A stretch of DNA of 42,972 bases from JAVBOW01 sp031549495 (GCA_031549495.1 JAVBPS010000004.1:1-42972), one strand, 5' to 3'; counted from the stretch's first letter, positions 15,912 through 23,542 are shown. Notes: generated by a model from the letters alone, not told the origin. Numbers and translations: made by a program.

Positions 15912-16026
15912 ATCTCACCTCTCCACCTAAATCCTTTTCGGCGCAACTGGACTAAGCCCCCGGTTTGCGCCTGAAAGGGTTTGTGTATAGAGGTGAGATG
16001 CTATATACGCCGGGGGCTCTTTTTTG
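15912..16026 (+). ncRNA. Structured leader or small RNA with pseudoknotted terminator
   Basis: Not assigned to a known class. Outer stem: ATCTCACCTCT (15912-15922) with AGAGGTGAGAT (15989-15999), 11 perfect pairs. After a 6-by-6 internal loop an upper stem of 17 pairs forms between 15929-15946 and 15965-15982, with one mismatch. The 18-base apical loop contains AGCCCCCGG (15955-15963), exactly complementary to CCGGGGGCT (16010-16018), which is followed by CTTTTTT. So the only partner for the terminator strand lies in the hairpin loop: either a pseudoknot forms or two folds compete. It starts at a TAnnTTTG box and ends about 25 bases before a GTG-started kinase gene, so it may be a switch for that operon or a free small RNA. 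Confidence 0.75.
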
Positions 16027-16051
16027 AATAACTACTGCCCCTTTCCCAAAG

Positions 16052-16939
16052 GTGCCTACTATAAGTCAATTTATCCGCAGCGTATCCGACCCCACGGGCC
16101 TGGCACGCTCGCTCGGGGATTTCGTGGCTTTGCGCGATCCTTACGGGCGGGTGCGGGTGTGTACGGGGCGCAGCGCGGCCATTTTCCACATCGTGGCCGG
16201 GGGGGGCGAGTTGGCGCTCAAGTGCTATATCCATCCGCCGCGTTGCGGAGCGGAGATTTACGGGTATGTCCGCGGGCATGCGGATTGGCCGCTCACGCGG
16301 GCGGAGTATTTGCCGGGGGAGTTGTACGTCTATGACCAGGCGGGATGCGGGACGTATTGCGATGTGACCCTCGCACCCTGGGTCGAGGGGCGTACGCTGG
16401 AGAATGAGATGCGCATGGCGGCGCTGGCGGGGGACCGGGCGCGGCTCGGAGTGCTGGCCGCCGGGTTCGGGGAGTTGGCGCGGGCGCTGCTGGATGCGCC
16501 CTGGGCGCATGGCGACCTGAAACCGGAGAATATCATCGTCGGCGCCGACGACCGCATGACGCTCGTCGACTATGACGCGATGTTCATCCCGGCGCTGGCA
16601 GATCGTCCCTCGGGGGAGATCGGCACGCCCGGGTACCGGCACCCGGCGCGCGACGCGGCGATGTATGACCGGCATTTGGACGATTACCCCATCGCGCTGA
16701 TCGCCGTGGCGCTGCACGCGTTGGCCGAGGATCCGGCGCACTATCCCGCGCGAAAGGGCGGCGAGTGCGTCGTCCTGCATCCCGAGGAGATCCTCGCGGG
16801 GCGCTCGGCGCTTTATACTGCGCTTTTGGAGCGGTGGAAAGCCGAACGGCCGGGATTGCACCGCCTGGCTGCGATGCTGCAAAGTTCCTCGCCGCGGCTG
16901 GACGGGTTGCGCGAGGCGATGGCGCGTGTACCGGGATAG
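16052..16939 (+). CDS. Protein kinase-like protein (first gene of kinase-vWA-pseudokinase module)
   Basis: The 295-residue product is a small protein kinase fold without membrane helix. Visible active-site residues are the ATP-binding lysine Lys57 in LALKCYI, the catalytic loop HGDLKPENIIV (Asp155, Lys157, Asn160), the metal-binding Asp173 in LVDYD (DFG position), and GTPGYRHP (191-198) at the activation-segment end. There is no clear glycine-rich loop. The GTG start is supported by alignment with its paralogue two genes on: PTISQFIRSVSDPTG here, PTLNSFLESVSNPIG there. It follows the structured RNA at 15912-16026 and precedes a vWA gene after a family B repeat. Substrate unknown; the vWA protein or the pseudokinase is an obvious candidate. 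Confidence 0.8.
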   Translation: MPTISQFIRSVSDPTGLARSLGDFVALRDPYGRVRVCTGRSAAIFHIVAGGGELALKCYIHPPRCGAEIYGYVRGHADWPLTRAEYLPGELYVYDQAGCGTYCDVTLAPWVEGRTLENEMRMAALAGDRARLGVLAAGFGELARALLDAPWAHGDLKPENIIVGADDRMTLVDYDAMFIPALADRPSGEIGTPGYRHPARDAAMYDRHLDDYPIALIAVALHALAEDPAHYPARKGGECVVLHPEEILAGRSALYTALLERWKAERPGLHRLAAMLQSSSPRLDGLREAMARVPG

Positions 16940-16941
16940 TT

Positions 16942-17028
16942 TTGTTATTCTGAACGAAGTGAAGAATCTTGGTCGGGCTGTGCCGGAATTGTTCCGACCA
17001 AGATTCTTCACTTCGTTCAGAATGACAA
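16942..17028. repeat. Family B palindrome between kinase and vWA genes
   Basis: The arms GTTATTCTGAACGAAGTGAA and TTCACTTCGTTCAGAATGAC pair with one change, followed by GAATCTTGGTCGG. It starts two bases after the kinase stop codon. Confidence 0.9.
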
Positions 17029-17073
17029 AAACGCCGAATGATTTCAGATTTTAACGACCAATCTCTCACAACT

Positions 17074-17928
17074 ATGTATAACGCTCCCATTACAAGAAAA
17101 AATCCCCTGCTGCTGGCCGTGCTGATCGACCGGTCGGGGTCGATGTCCCAGAAAGTGACCGTAGGCGCAGAAACGCTGACGAAAGCGGAATATGTGGCCC
17201 GGGTGGTCAATGAATTCATCTCGGAATTGGTCAACCGCTGCCGCCGCGAGGAGGGGGTGCGCGACTATTTCCGCCTCGGCGTGGCCGGCTACTCGGGCGA
17301 CGGGGTCAACTGGCTGTTAGGACAGCGGCCGGTAAGTCCCTCGGAGCTCTGCGTGATGGGGCGGCCCACGCGCAGCTACCTGCAGGAGCGGGTGCTGCCG
17401 GGCGGCAACAGCGTCCTGTGCACGATCGACGAGACGCTCTGGATCGAACCGGACGCCTCGGGCGGCACACCCATGTTAGAGGCTTTCGAAAAGACCCGCG
17501 CGTACCTTGCGGGCTGGTGCGCACGACCGGAGAACGCGGAGTCCTATCCGCCCGTGGTGATCAATATCTCGGATGGCGAGGCCTCCGACGGAGGGCGCGA
17601 ACAGTTAATGCACAGCGCCGGGGCCATCACGGGGCTATCTACTTCGGACGGCAATGTGCTGCTGATCAATATCCATATCACGGGCGAAGAGGCTGCGCCG
17701 CGGGTGATCTTCCCCTGCACGCCCGAAGAACTGCCCGTGGAGCGTAACGCGCGGCTGCTTTACGATATGTCCAGCGTGATGCCGGCGCCTTATGAGCAGA
17801 TGGTGATCGAGGCGCGGAACGGGCGCGGCGGGCAGGCGCCTTTCCGGGGGGTGAGTTACAATACTCCTGTGACTGAATTGGTTGCCATGTTGAATATCGG
17901 CTCTCTGAGCGTTAACCTGATGATATGA
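17074..17928 (+). CDS. von Willebrand factor A (TerY-like) domain protein
   Basis: The product is a soluble vWA domain of about 284 residues. The metal-ion-dependent adhesion site is complete: DRSGS (Asp19, Ser21, Ser23), Thr132 in GGTPM, and Asp167 in ISDGEASDGG. Such domains bind a divalent metal and a protein partner. No signal peptide or helix is seen, so it should be cytoplasmic, like TerY-type proteins that act with kinases. I chose ATG 17074 (MYNAPITRKNP); an in-frame ATG at 17038 would add 12 residues but lies only ten bases from the preceding repeat. The stop overlaps the next gene by four bases (ATGA). Confidence 0.88.
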   Translation: MYNAPITRKNPLLLAVLIDRSGSMSQKVTVGAETLTKAEYVARVVNEFISELVNRCRREEGVRDYFRLGVAGYSGDGVNWLLGQRPVSPSELCVMGRPTRSYLQERVLPGGNSVLCTIDETLWIEPDASGGTPMLEAFEKTRAYLAGWCARPENAESYPPVVINISDGEASDGGREQLMHSAGAITGLSTSDGNVLLINIHITGEEAAPRVIFPCTPEELPVERNARLLYDMSSVMPAPYEQMVIEARNGRGGQAPFRGVSYNTPVTELVAMLNIGSLSVNLMI

Positions 17929-19325
17929 TACCCACTTTAAATAGTTTTCTGGAAAGCGTTTCCAATCCCATCGGGCGGTTCAAGGTGCTCGACGGCGTTT
18001 ATCCCGTGCGCGGGGCCGACGGGCGGGTTTTGTTCACCGTCCGCAGGCATAGCGTGGTTTTTCCGGTCGTTTGCAACGGCCGGGCGTATAAACTCAAGTG
18101 TTTCCTCTCGGGCGACGAGCAGATCCGCCAGCGGGCACGGGGCATCGCGGAAGCCATCGGGCGGCAGGAGGAGCGCGCTTTCACGGGCGATTACCGCTAT
18201 CTGGAGGCCGAAATGGTCGCCATCTCGCCTTCGGGACGGACGTGCATCGAGGATGTGGTCGTCCAGCATGTGCCCGAGGGGCGGGGTATGCACGCTTTCC
18301 TGCTCGGGTGCTGCGACCGGGAAGATTCCCCCGCCGTGGGGACGCTGCTCAAAGGGATCGCCCGGATGTCGGCGTGGCTTGCGCAAGCCGGGATCGTGCA
18401 CCGCAATATCAAAGGGGCCAATATCCATGTCGCCGTGGACGGCGGGCCCGTGCTGCTCAATTACGACTATGCGCAGGCCGCGGTGGGGACGCTCGGGCTC
18501 GAGGCGGATAACATGGCGTTGGCGCGTCTGGGAATGGCGCTTTATGTGATTGCGTGCGATCCGGCCATCTACCGCACGCTGCGGCAGGCGATGGCCTTTT
18601 TACCCGAGGGCGCACACCATTTGGCCGAGGCGATCTGCGAGGCGGGGCCGGGGCAGCCTTGCCCGGAATTATACACGCTCGCGGCGGCCTTGCGGCAAGG
18701 GTTTATCGCGCGCGGGGAGCTGGATGATTTGCTGGGGGCGTTGTGCGGGCGGGAGATGTCGGCGGCGATGCTGCCCGCCCCGGTGATGAACCTGGGGTCG
18801 GAGTGGCGGACGATGCCGGATTATCCGGGAACGGAGGATGCGCCCCCTACCCTGGCGCAGGATGTGGATGGGCTGTGGATCTACCGCGACGCGCAAGGCG
18901 GGCAGGCTTACGGGCGGCGGTTCGAATATGCCGAGGATTTTACGGCAGGGCGCGCCCTGGTCGCGGTGGACGGCACGGGGACGCTGATCGACAGCAAGGG
19001 CAGGCAGGTGTTGCCTGCGCCGTTGGAGTGCCAGGAATGGGACGCGGAGCAGGGGGTGGCCTCGGTGGCGCTCTACGGGCGGTGCGGGTTGTATGACCGC
19101 GACGGGAAGGCGCTCACGGCGCTCTGCTATGACTGGCTCGGGTCCTGGCGCGAAGGGTTGTTGCTGGCGCAGAAGGGGGATAAATTCGGGTTCCTCGATG
19201 CCACGGGGCGTGAGGCGATCGGGTTCATCTATGATGAGGCTTCGTCGTTTTCGGGCGGGGTCGCGCCGGTGAGGATCGGCGGCGAGGAATTCCGCATCGA
19301 CCGGACGGGGGCGAGGGTGAAGTAA
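17925..19325 (+). CDS. Pseudokinase with C-terminal WG repeats
   Basis: The 466-residue protein has an N-terminal kinase fold paralogous to the kinase two genes upstream (same opening motif, Lys58 in YKLKCF). Its catalytic loop reads HRNIKGANIHV, so the essential Asp is Asn161, and the DFG-position Asp is Asn179 (LLNYDYAQ, where the paralogue has LVDYD). Asn166 is kept. Two Asp-to-Asn changes argue for a pseudokinase that may bind nucleotide but not transfer phosphate. Residues about 305-466 hold WG/KWG-type beta repeats (GLWIYRD, GLYDRDG, FGFLDATG), a probable protein-binding surface. It is translationally coupled to the vWA gene. Confidence 0.82.
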   Translation: MIPTLNSFLESVSNPIGRFKVLDGVYPVRGADGRVLFTVRRHSVVFPVVCNGRAYKLKCFLSGDEQIRQRARGIAEAIGRQEERAFTGDYRYLEAEMVAISPSGRTCIEDVVVQHVPEGRGMHAFLLGCCDREDSPAVGTLLKGIARMSAWLAQAGIVHRNIKGANIHVAVDGGPVLLNYDYAQAAVGTLGLEADNMALARLGMALYVIACDPAIYRTLRQAMAFLPEGAHHLAEAICEAGPGQPCPELYTLAAALRQGFIARGELDDLLGALCGREMSAAMLPAPVMNLGSEWRTMPDYPGTEDAPPTLAQDVDGLWIYRDAQGGQAYGRRFEYAEDFTAGRALVAVDGTGTLIDSKGRQVLPAPLECQEWDAEQGVASVALYGRCGLYDRDGKALTALCYDWLGSWREGLLLAQKGDKFGFLDATGREAIGFIYDEASSFSGGVAPVRIGGEEFRIDRTGARVK

Positions 19326-19338
19326 TCTGGGAACGGTT

Positions 19339-19384
19339 GTAGGGGCACCCAATGAGAAGGGCACCCGCGAGGGGTGCCCCTACA
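19339..19384. repeat. Family C element after the pseudokinase gene
   Basis: A full hairpin unit GGGCACCCGCGAGGGGTGCC preceded by an inverted fragment (GTAGGGGCACCC). It lies in the convergent gap after the module and may help end transcription. Confidence 0.85.
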
Positions 19385-19400
19385 TTCCGCCAACGTGCGC

Positions 19401-19484
19401 ACGTCATCCCGACAGAGCGAAGCGACGAGGAATCTACCTTATAAGTGGTAGACCCCTCGTCGCTTCGCTCTGTCGGGATGACGT
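19401..19484. repeat. Family D palindrome (CGTCATCCCGACAGAGCGAAG)
   Basis: The arms ACGTCATCCCGACAGAGCGA and TCGCTCTGTCGGGATGACGT pair perfectly, continuing through AGCGACGAGG. The element ends three bases from the stop codon of the minus-strand DUF4293 gene, so it can form a hairpin for transcripts from both sides. Confidence 0.9.
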
Positions 19485-19487
19485 TAA

Positions 19488-19961
19488 TTACCGGATGCGG
19501 TCGAGTGAGCGGACCAGCTCTTCGTCGCGCCGGATGCCGCGCAGGGCCAGCCAGGTGAAAATGAGGGCCACAAGGGGGAATACGTCCGTCAGGGCGAAAT
19601 TCATCGGTTCCACGCCCAACGCTTCGACCATGCCGCGCGCCTGCCAGAGCATGTAGGCCACCGTGAGTTGCGCCACGAGCAGCAGCACCATCTCGATGCG
19701 GCACAGGGTCATCTGCAACCGGCGTTTCTTAAACAAAAAGATCGTCACCAGCGGCAGCGCGGCGCAAAGGGCCAGCAGGATCATCGCAAGCGGGGCGGGC
19801 GTGAGCACCGACATGCTTTCAACCGTGCCGGTCGAAAGCCCGTTGGCGGTCAGCCGGGCCGCGTCCTCGCCGCCACCCATCACGGCCAGCGGCAGGAAAA
19901 GCACCGCCGTCATCAGGCCGGCGGCAAGCAGCAGGTATATACTTTGAATCCTCTGGATCAT
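19488..19961 (-). CDS. DUF4293 family membrane protein
   Basis: A 157-residue integral membrane protein of unknown function with four predicted helices (about residues 8-28, 56-78, 85-107 and 125-142). The opening MIQRIQSIYLLLAA and the overall layout are typical of DUF4293, a family found in Bacteroidota. It overlaps the glycosyltransferase gene by four bases and is the last gene of a four-gene minus-strand operon. The constant company of GT2 and DUF4199 proteins suggests a link to the cell envelope, which is inference. Confidence 0.85.
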   Translation of the reverse strand: MIQRIQSIYLLLAAGLMTAVLFLPLAVMGGGEDAARLTANGLSTGTVESMSVLTPAPLAMILLALCAALPLVTIFLFKKRRLQMTLCRIEMVLLLVAQLTVAYMLWQARGMVEALGVEPMNFALTDVFPLVALIFTWLALRGIRRDEELVRSLDRIR

Positions 19962-20926
19962 AAGTCGCTGATTCGTTCGTCGATGTTATAGCGGTTGCGG
20001 TCGGGGGCGTTGCGCAGGATCAACTCGCCCAGGAAACCCGCCAGGAAGAGTTGCGCGCCCAGCACCACGGCCAGCAGGGCCAGGAAGAACAAGGGTTGAT
20101 CGGTCACGGAGCGCGTGTCGATGTAGTGGGCCTGCTTGTATAATTTTTCGGCGATCACCCAGATGGTCATCAGGCCCCCGGCGAGGAACATCAGGCTGCC
20201 CATGCCGCCGAAAAAGTAGAACGGGCTGCGGCCGTAGCGCGAGAGGAACATCACCGAGATCAGATCCAGATAGCCGCGAAGCATGCGTTCCAGGCCGAAT
20301 TTCGTGCGTCCGTATTTGCGGGGGTAGTGCTCGACCACCTTTTCGCCGATCTTGCGGAACCCCGCGCGGTGGGCCAGGATCGGCACGTAGCGGTGCATCT
20401 CGCCGTAGACCTCGATGCTTTTGACCACTTCGCGGCGGTAGGCTTTGATGCCGCTGTTGAAATCGTGCAGCTTGATGCCCGATACGCGGCGCGCCGTGGC
20501 GTTGAACAGCTTGCTCGGCAGGCGTTTGCCCGCGGGGTCGTGACGTTTTTTCTTCCAGCCGGAGACCAGATCATACCCTTCTTCGGTGATCATGCGGTAG
20601 AGGGCGGGCAGTTCGTCGGGCGAGTCCTGCAAATCGGCGTCCAACGTGGCGACGACCGCGCCCCGGGCCGCTTCGAAACCGCAATAGAGGGCGGCGGATT
20701 TGCCGTAGTTGCGCGCGAAACGGATGCCGCGGATGCGCGGGTCGGCTTCGGCGAGGCTTTTTATGATTGCCCAGGAATCGTCCTTGCTGCCGTCGTCGAC
20801 CATCACCATTTCCCAGCGAAGGTTTTCGGCGTCCAGCACGCGGGCGACCCACGCGGCCAACTCGGGCAGCGATTCGCTCTCGTCCAGCAGCGGGACGACA
20901 ACGGATATGTCAGGCTTCGTACTCAT
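19958..20926 (-). CDS. Membrane-anchored family 2 glycosyltransferase (DPM1/GtrB-like)
   Basis: The 322-residue protein has an N-terminal GT-A domain with VVVPLLDESESLPEL, VDDGSKDDSW and the metal site TLDADLQDSPDEL, then two C-terminal membrane helices (about 232-255 and 270-295). This is the architecture of dolichol/undecaprenyl-phosphate sugar transferases, which load a hexose onto a lipid carrier at the cytoplasmic face. The sugar cannot be told. The start at 20926 overlaps the DUF4199 gene by 17 bases. The operon sua5-DUF4199-GT2-DUF4293 runs without gaps. Confidence 0.9.
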   Translation of the reverse strand: MSTKPDISVVVPLLDESESLPELAAWVARVLDAENLRWEMVMVDDGSKDDSWAIIKSLAEADPRIRGIRFARNYGKSAALYCGFEAARGAVVATLDADLQDSPDELPALYRMITEEGYDLVSGWKKKRHDPAGKRLPSKLFNATARRVSGIKLHDFNSGIKAYRREVVKSIEVYGEMHRYVPILAHRAGFRKIGEKVVEHYPRKYGRTKFGLERMLRGYLDLISVMFLSRYGRSPFYFFGGMGSLMFLAGGLMTIWVIAEKLYKQAHYIDTRSVTDQPLFFLALLAVVLGAQLFLAGFLGELILRNAPDRNRYNIDERISDL

Positions 20927-21479
20927 CGTGCGTATCGGTATGGAAAGGATCGGCCGGGCGTTTGACGAACACGGCGGTGAACAGGCCCACGAACGTGCCG
21001 CAAATCAAACGCAGCAATAATACACCGAAAAATATCGAGGCGGGATGGCTGAACAACAGGCGGGTGATCGCCACACCTTTTTCCATCTCCGCAGGATTGT
21101 TTTTAAGGATGGGGTTGGCCGCTACGGCTTGTTCAGCCAACGCCATTTTTTTGTCCAATAACGCGGTGAAATACTGCGGGGCGATCATCTTTTGGGCAAT
21201 CACCTCGCCCAGGCCCGTGATCACGCCCACGAAAAGCATCGAAAGCACGATGAAACCGAGGCCTGCGCCATAAGTCAGGCCCGCGTCGCCCTGGTCGGCG
21301 GCGTATTTGCGGCCGAAGATGATCGAACCGGCCACGAAGATCGCATAGACGATCCAGCCCTGGCCCGCCTGTCCGTGGAGCTCCCATTTGAGTGCGATGC
21401 TCATCATGCGCACCATGAAGATCGCCACGCCCATCACCACGCCGGCGACTATCGCGCTGCCTAAAAGTCCTTGTTTCAT
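20910..21479 (-). CDS. DUF4199 family membrane protein
   Basis: A 189-residue protein of unknown function with four hydrophobic helices: residues 5-28, 43-58, 68-92 and about 146-170. Between helices three and four lies a 50-residue polar loop with the family's KMIAPQYFT-like motif. DUF4199 proteins are found almost only in Bacteroidota and commonly precede a GT2 gene, as here. It overlaps the Sua5/YciO gene by four bases upstream and the glycosyltransferase by 17 bases downstream, which argues for co-translation. Confidence 0.87.
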   Translation of the reverse strand: MKQGLLGSAIVAGVVMGVAIFMVRMMSIALKWELHGQAGQGWIVYAIFVAGSIIFGRKYAADQGDAGLTYGAGLGFIVLSMLFVGVITGLGEVIAQKMIAPQYFTALLDKKMALAEQAVAANPILKNNPAEMEKGVAITRLLFSHPASIFFGVLLLRLICGTFVGLFTAVFVKRPADPFHTDTHDEYEA

Positions 21480-22081
21480 AGTATGAGTTCTCCTTTGCCT
21501 TCGCGTAAGATCTCCGGCTCGTCGCCGGCCAGGTCGACCAGCGTGGTCGGGTTGTTGTCGCCGTAGCCGCCGTCGATCACCAGGTCCACCGCGTTTTCGT
21601 AGCGTTCATGGATCAGTTCGGGGTCGGTCGTGTATTCGATCACCTCGTCGGGGTCCTTGACCGAGGTGGTGAGCAGCGGCGCATCCAGGGCCGCCACGAT
21701 CGCCAGCGGAATGCCGTTGGCGGGAATGCGCACACCGATGGTCTTGCGCTTGCCCAGCGCCTTGTCCGGCACGCGCGACGAGGGGTTCAGCACGAAGGTA
21801 AAGGGGCCGGGAAGGTTGCGTTTGAGCAGTTTGAAGGTCGAGTTATCGACCTTCGCGTACTCGGCCACGCGGCTCAGGTCTTCGCAGACGATGGCCAGCG
21901 TACCGGGTTGTTTGCCCGTGATGGATTTGAATTTCTCGACCCCGCGCTGGCTGTGCAGCGAACAGGCGAAGCCGTAAACGCTGTCGGTGGGATAGATGAT
22001 CACGCCGCCCTCCTCCAGGCATTTGACTGCCTGGGAGATCTGTTTTTCGTTGGGATTGACGGGGTAGATCCTAATGATCAT
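21476..22081 (-). CDS. Threonylcarbamoyl-AMP synthase family protein (Sua5/YciO/YrdC)
   Basis: The YrdC fold makes threonylcarbamoyl-AMP from threonine, bicarbonate and ATP for the t6A modification of tRNAs reading ANN codons. With the start at 22081 (MIIRIYPVNPNEKQ) it has 201 residues; a start nine codons further up would run toward a family C repeat. Motifs are IIYPTDSVYGFAC near residue 28, FKSITGKQPG, PGPFTFVLNPSS, and the nucleotide-binding GVRIPAN. The short length without the Sua5 C-terminal domain, and the YGFAC wording, resemble YciO, whose role in t6A is less certain than that of TsaC. Confidence 0.88.
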   Translation of the reverse strand: MIIRIYPVNPNEKQISQAVKCLEEGGVIIYPTDSVYGFACSLHSQRGVEKFKSITGKQPGTLAIVCEDLSRVAEYAKVDNSTFKLLKRNLPGPFTFVLNPSSRVPDKALGKRKTIGVRIPANGIPLAIVAALDAPLLTTSVKDPDEVIEYTTDPELIHERYENAVDLVIDGGYGDNNPTTLVDLAGDEPEILREGKGELIL

Positions 22082-22096
22082 TTCTTGCTGTTTTTT

Positions 22097-22122
22097 GGGC
22101 ACCCGCAAGGGGTGCCCCTACG
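22097..22122. repeat. Family C hairpin upstream of the Sua5/YciO gene
   Basis: One unit, GGGCACCCGCAAGGGGTGCC, 15 bases before the start codon of the minus-strand gene, so it would sit in the 5' leader of that mRNA. Confidence 0.85.
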
Positions 22123-22204
22123 GAACGGGAATCACGTTTATATAGTGCTGCCTTCGACCGTCGGGAGCGCGCCTGTGATCAGCGTAACCACCATCCGAAC
22201 TTTC

Positions 22205-22324
22205 GCTGTGCGCAGAGTGCGTCGATTTTTGCTTATCGTTTGAATTTTTAACCGGAGCGTACTTTTGTACGTGAGGATTAAAAATCCAAAGGATAAGTGA
22301 AAAGCGGCGTGCTATGCGCGCAGC
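22205..22324. repeat. Long imperfect inverted repeat with CGTACTTTTGTACG core
   Basis: Outer arms GCTGTGCGCA (22205-22214) and TGCGCGCAGC (22315-22324) pair nearly perfectly, inner arms GCTTATCGTTTGAATTTTTAA and TTAAAAATCCAAAGGATAAGT pair with few mismatches, and the centre is a CGTACTTTTGTACG hairpin. No ORF fits. It separates the SRP RNA terminator from the next operon. Confidence 0.75.
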
Positions 22325-22348
22325 CGTCATCAGCACCGAAAACCAAAA

Positions 22349-22454
22349 AAAAATCGGGTAAGCTACTCATATCGCACCGCTACAACCACCTATCCTTGCT
22401 GTCTTCCGACCCTGGGGAATTTCGGCAGGAGCTGGTCGTATAAGACTTACCCGA
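22349..22454 (-). ncRNA. ffs: Signal recognition particle RNA (small bacterial type, 4.5S-like)
   Basis: On the minus strand the domain IV core is plain: CAGG-GUC-GGAA-GAC-AGCA, that is a GGAA tetraloop on a three-pair stem with the symmetric CAGG/AGCA loop bound by Ffh. The ends CGGGTAAG (22446-22453 strand complement) and CTTACCCG (22355-22362) close the hairpin, and a run of nine T follows as terminator. Length about 100 bases fits the Alu-less small SRP RNA. A TTTG-19-TATCTTTG promoter lies directly upstream. Confidence 0.9.
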
Positions 22455-22459
22455 GGATG

Positions 22460-22490
22460 CAAAGATAAGGATTTTCCTTATATTTGCAAA
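22460..22490 (-). promoter_or_regulatory. Promoter of the SRP RNA gene
   Basis: On the minus strand: -33 TTTG (complement of 22487-22490), 19-base spacer, -7 TATCTTTG (complement of 22460-22467). This is a full Bacteroidota promoter. It overlaps the divergent mltG promoter. Confidence 0.8.
22479..22486 (+). promoter_or_regulatory. -7 box TATATTTG of mltG
   Basis: Exact TAnnTTTG on the plus strand inside the spacer of the SRP RNA promoter. Transcription should start near 22492, so the TTG at 22484 cannot be the mltG start; ATG 22505 or 22514 remains. Confidence 0.65.
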
Positions 22491-22504
22491 CGTTAAAAAA
22501 CAAA

Positions 22505-23542
22505 ATGGTTCTTATGTCGAAAGCTGTCCGCCGCGCGGGCTGGGCGATCGCCCTGCTGGTTATCATCGGTGTTGCGTTGTTCATCGTTTTCCGGATGGTT
22601 CCGGGGGGCAAGGCCGTCTATATGGGGAATAATCTTTATGTGCCCACGGGGGCCACCTATGCCACGCTGCTCGATTCGCTGGGCCGCGACGGGCATAGGG
22701 TGGCGAATGTCAGGCGGTTCGACCGGGTGGCGCGCGGGTATGGGCTCAACGAGGGGGTCAAGCCGGGGCGGTATGTGCTCAAGGAGGGGATGAGCTACCG
22801 GCAGGTGGTGCAGATGCTGCGCCGCGGGTTGCAGACGCCGGTGCGGCTCACGTTCAGCAATGCGCGCACCATCGACCGGCTGGCGGGGGCGGTTTCGCGC
22901 TGCGTGGAGACGGATTCGGTGACGCTGCTGGCGGCTTTTACCGATCCTTCGTTTACGAAAGAATATGGTTTCGAGCCGCATACGTTCATTGCGATGTTCA
23001 TCCCCAATACGTATGAGGTCTATTGGAATTCGACGGCCAGGAACGTTTGCGACCGGATGAAGAAGGAGTACGATCGGTTCTGGAACGAGGAGCGGCGGGC
23101 GAAGGCGGCGGCGATTAATCTTACGCCTTTGCAGGTTTCGGTGCTCGCCTCGATCGTCTATGAGGAGACCAAGAAGAATGATGAGATGGCGCGTGTGGCG
23201 GGGGTTTATGTCAACCGGCTGCGGATCGGGATGCCTTTGCAGGCCGACCCGACGCTGAAATTCGCGGCGGGGGATTTTTCGCTGAAGCGCGTGCTGGACA
23301 AGCATAAGCTGACGGATTCGCCTTATAATACCTACATGTACAAGGGGTTGCCGCCGGGGCCGATCTGCATGCCTTCGATCCGGGCGCTCGACGGGGTGCT
23401 CGATTATGAGCATCATAATTACCTCTATTTCTGCGCGGCGCCCGATTTTTCGGGGTATCACCGTTTTTCGCCCGACCTGGCGGGGCATGAGCGCAACCGG
23501 CAGGCTTATATCCGCTTTTTGAACGCCAATCATATCCGATAA
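22505..23542 (+). CDS. mltG: Endolytic transglycosylase MltG (YceG)
   Basis: MltG is an inner-membrane lytic transglycosylase that cuts nascent peptidoglycan strands and so ends glycan chain growth. The product (345 residues from ATG 22505) has one N-terminal helix at about residues 11-30, then a LysM-like region, then the YceG domain with LTPLQVSVLASIVYEETKK, RVAGVYVNRLRIGMPLQADPT and SPYNTYMYKGLPPGPICMPS. The E. coli E-K-E-T active-site wording reads Y-E-E-T here, so the second Glu is kept. The upstream TTG start is ruled out because it lies in the -7 box. Confidence 0.92.
   Translation: MVLMSKAVRRAGWAIALLVIIGVALFIVFRMVPGGKAVYMGNNLYVPTGATYATLLDSLGRDGHRVANVRRFDRVARGYGLNEGVKPGRYVLKEGMSYRQVVQMLRRGLQTPVRLTFSNARTIDRLAGAVSRCVETDSVTLLAAFTDPSFTKEYGFEPHTFIAMFIPNTYEVYWNSTARNVCDRMKKEYDRFWNEERRAKAAAINLTPLQVSVLASIVYEETKKNDEMARVAGVYVNRLRIGMPLQADPTLKFAAGDFSLKRVLDKHKLTDSPYNTYMYKGLPPGPICMPSIRALDGVLDYEHHNYLYFCAAPDFSGYHRFSPDLAGHERNRQAYIRFLNANHIR

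Noticed and set aside
15654..17028. CRISPR-like repeat array
   Set aside because: The palindromes are of different families, unequal in spacing and not direct repeats with unique spacers; no cas genes are present.
17038..17073. Upstream ATG adding 12 residues to the vWA protein
   Set aside because: Possible, but it lies ten bases from the preceding repeat, and the shorter start MYNAPITRKNP leads straight into the vWA fold. Kept only as an alternative.
22484..22504. TTG start for mltG giving seven more residues
   Set aside because: The TTG lies within the TATATTTG -7 box, so it would be upstream of the transcription start.
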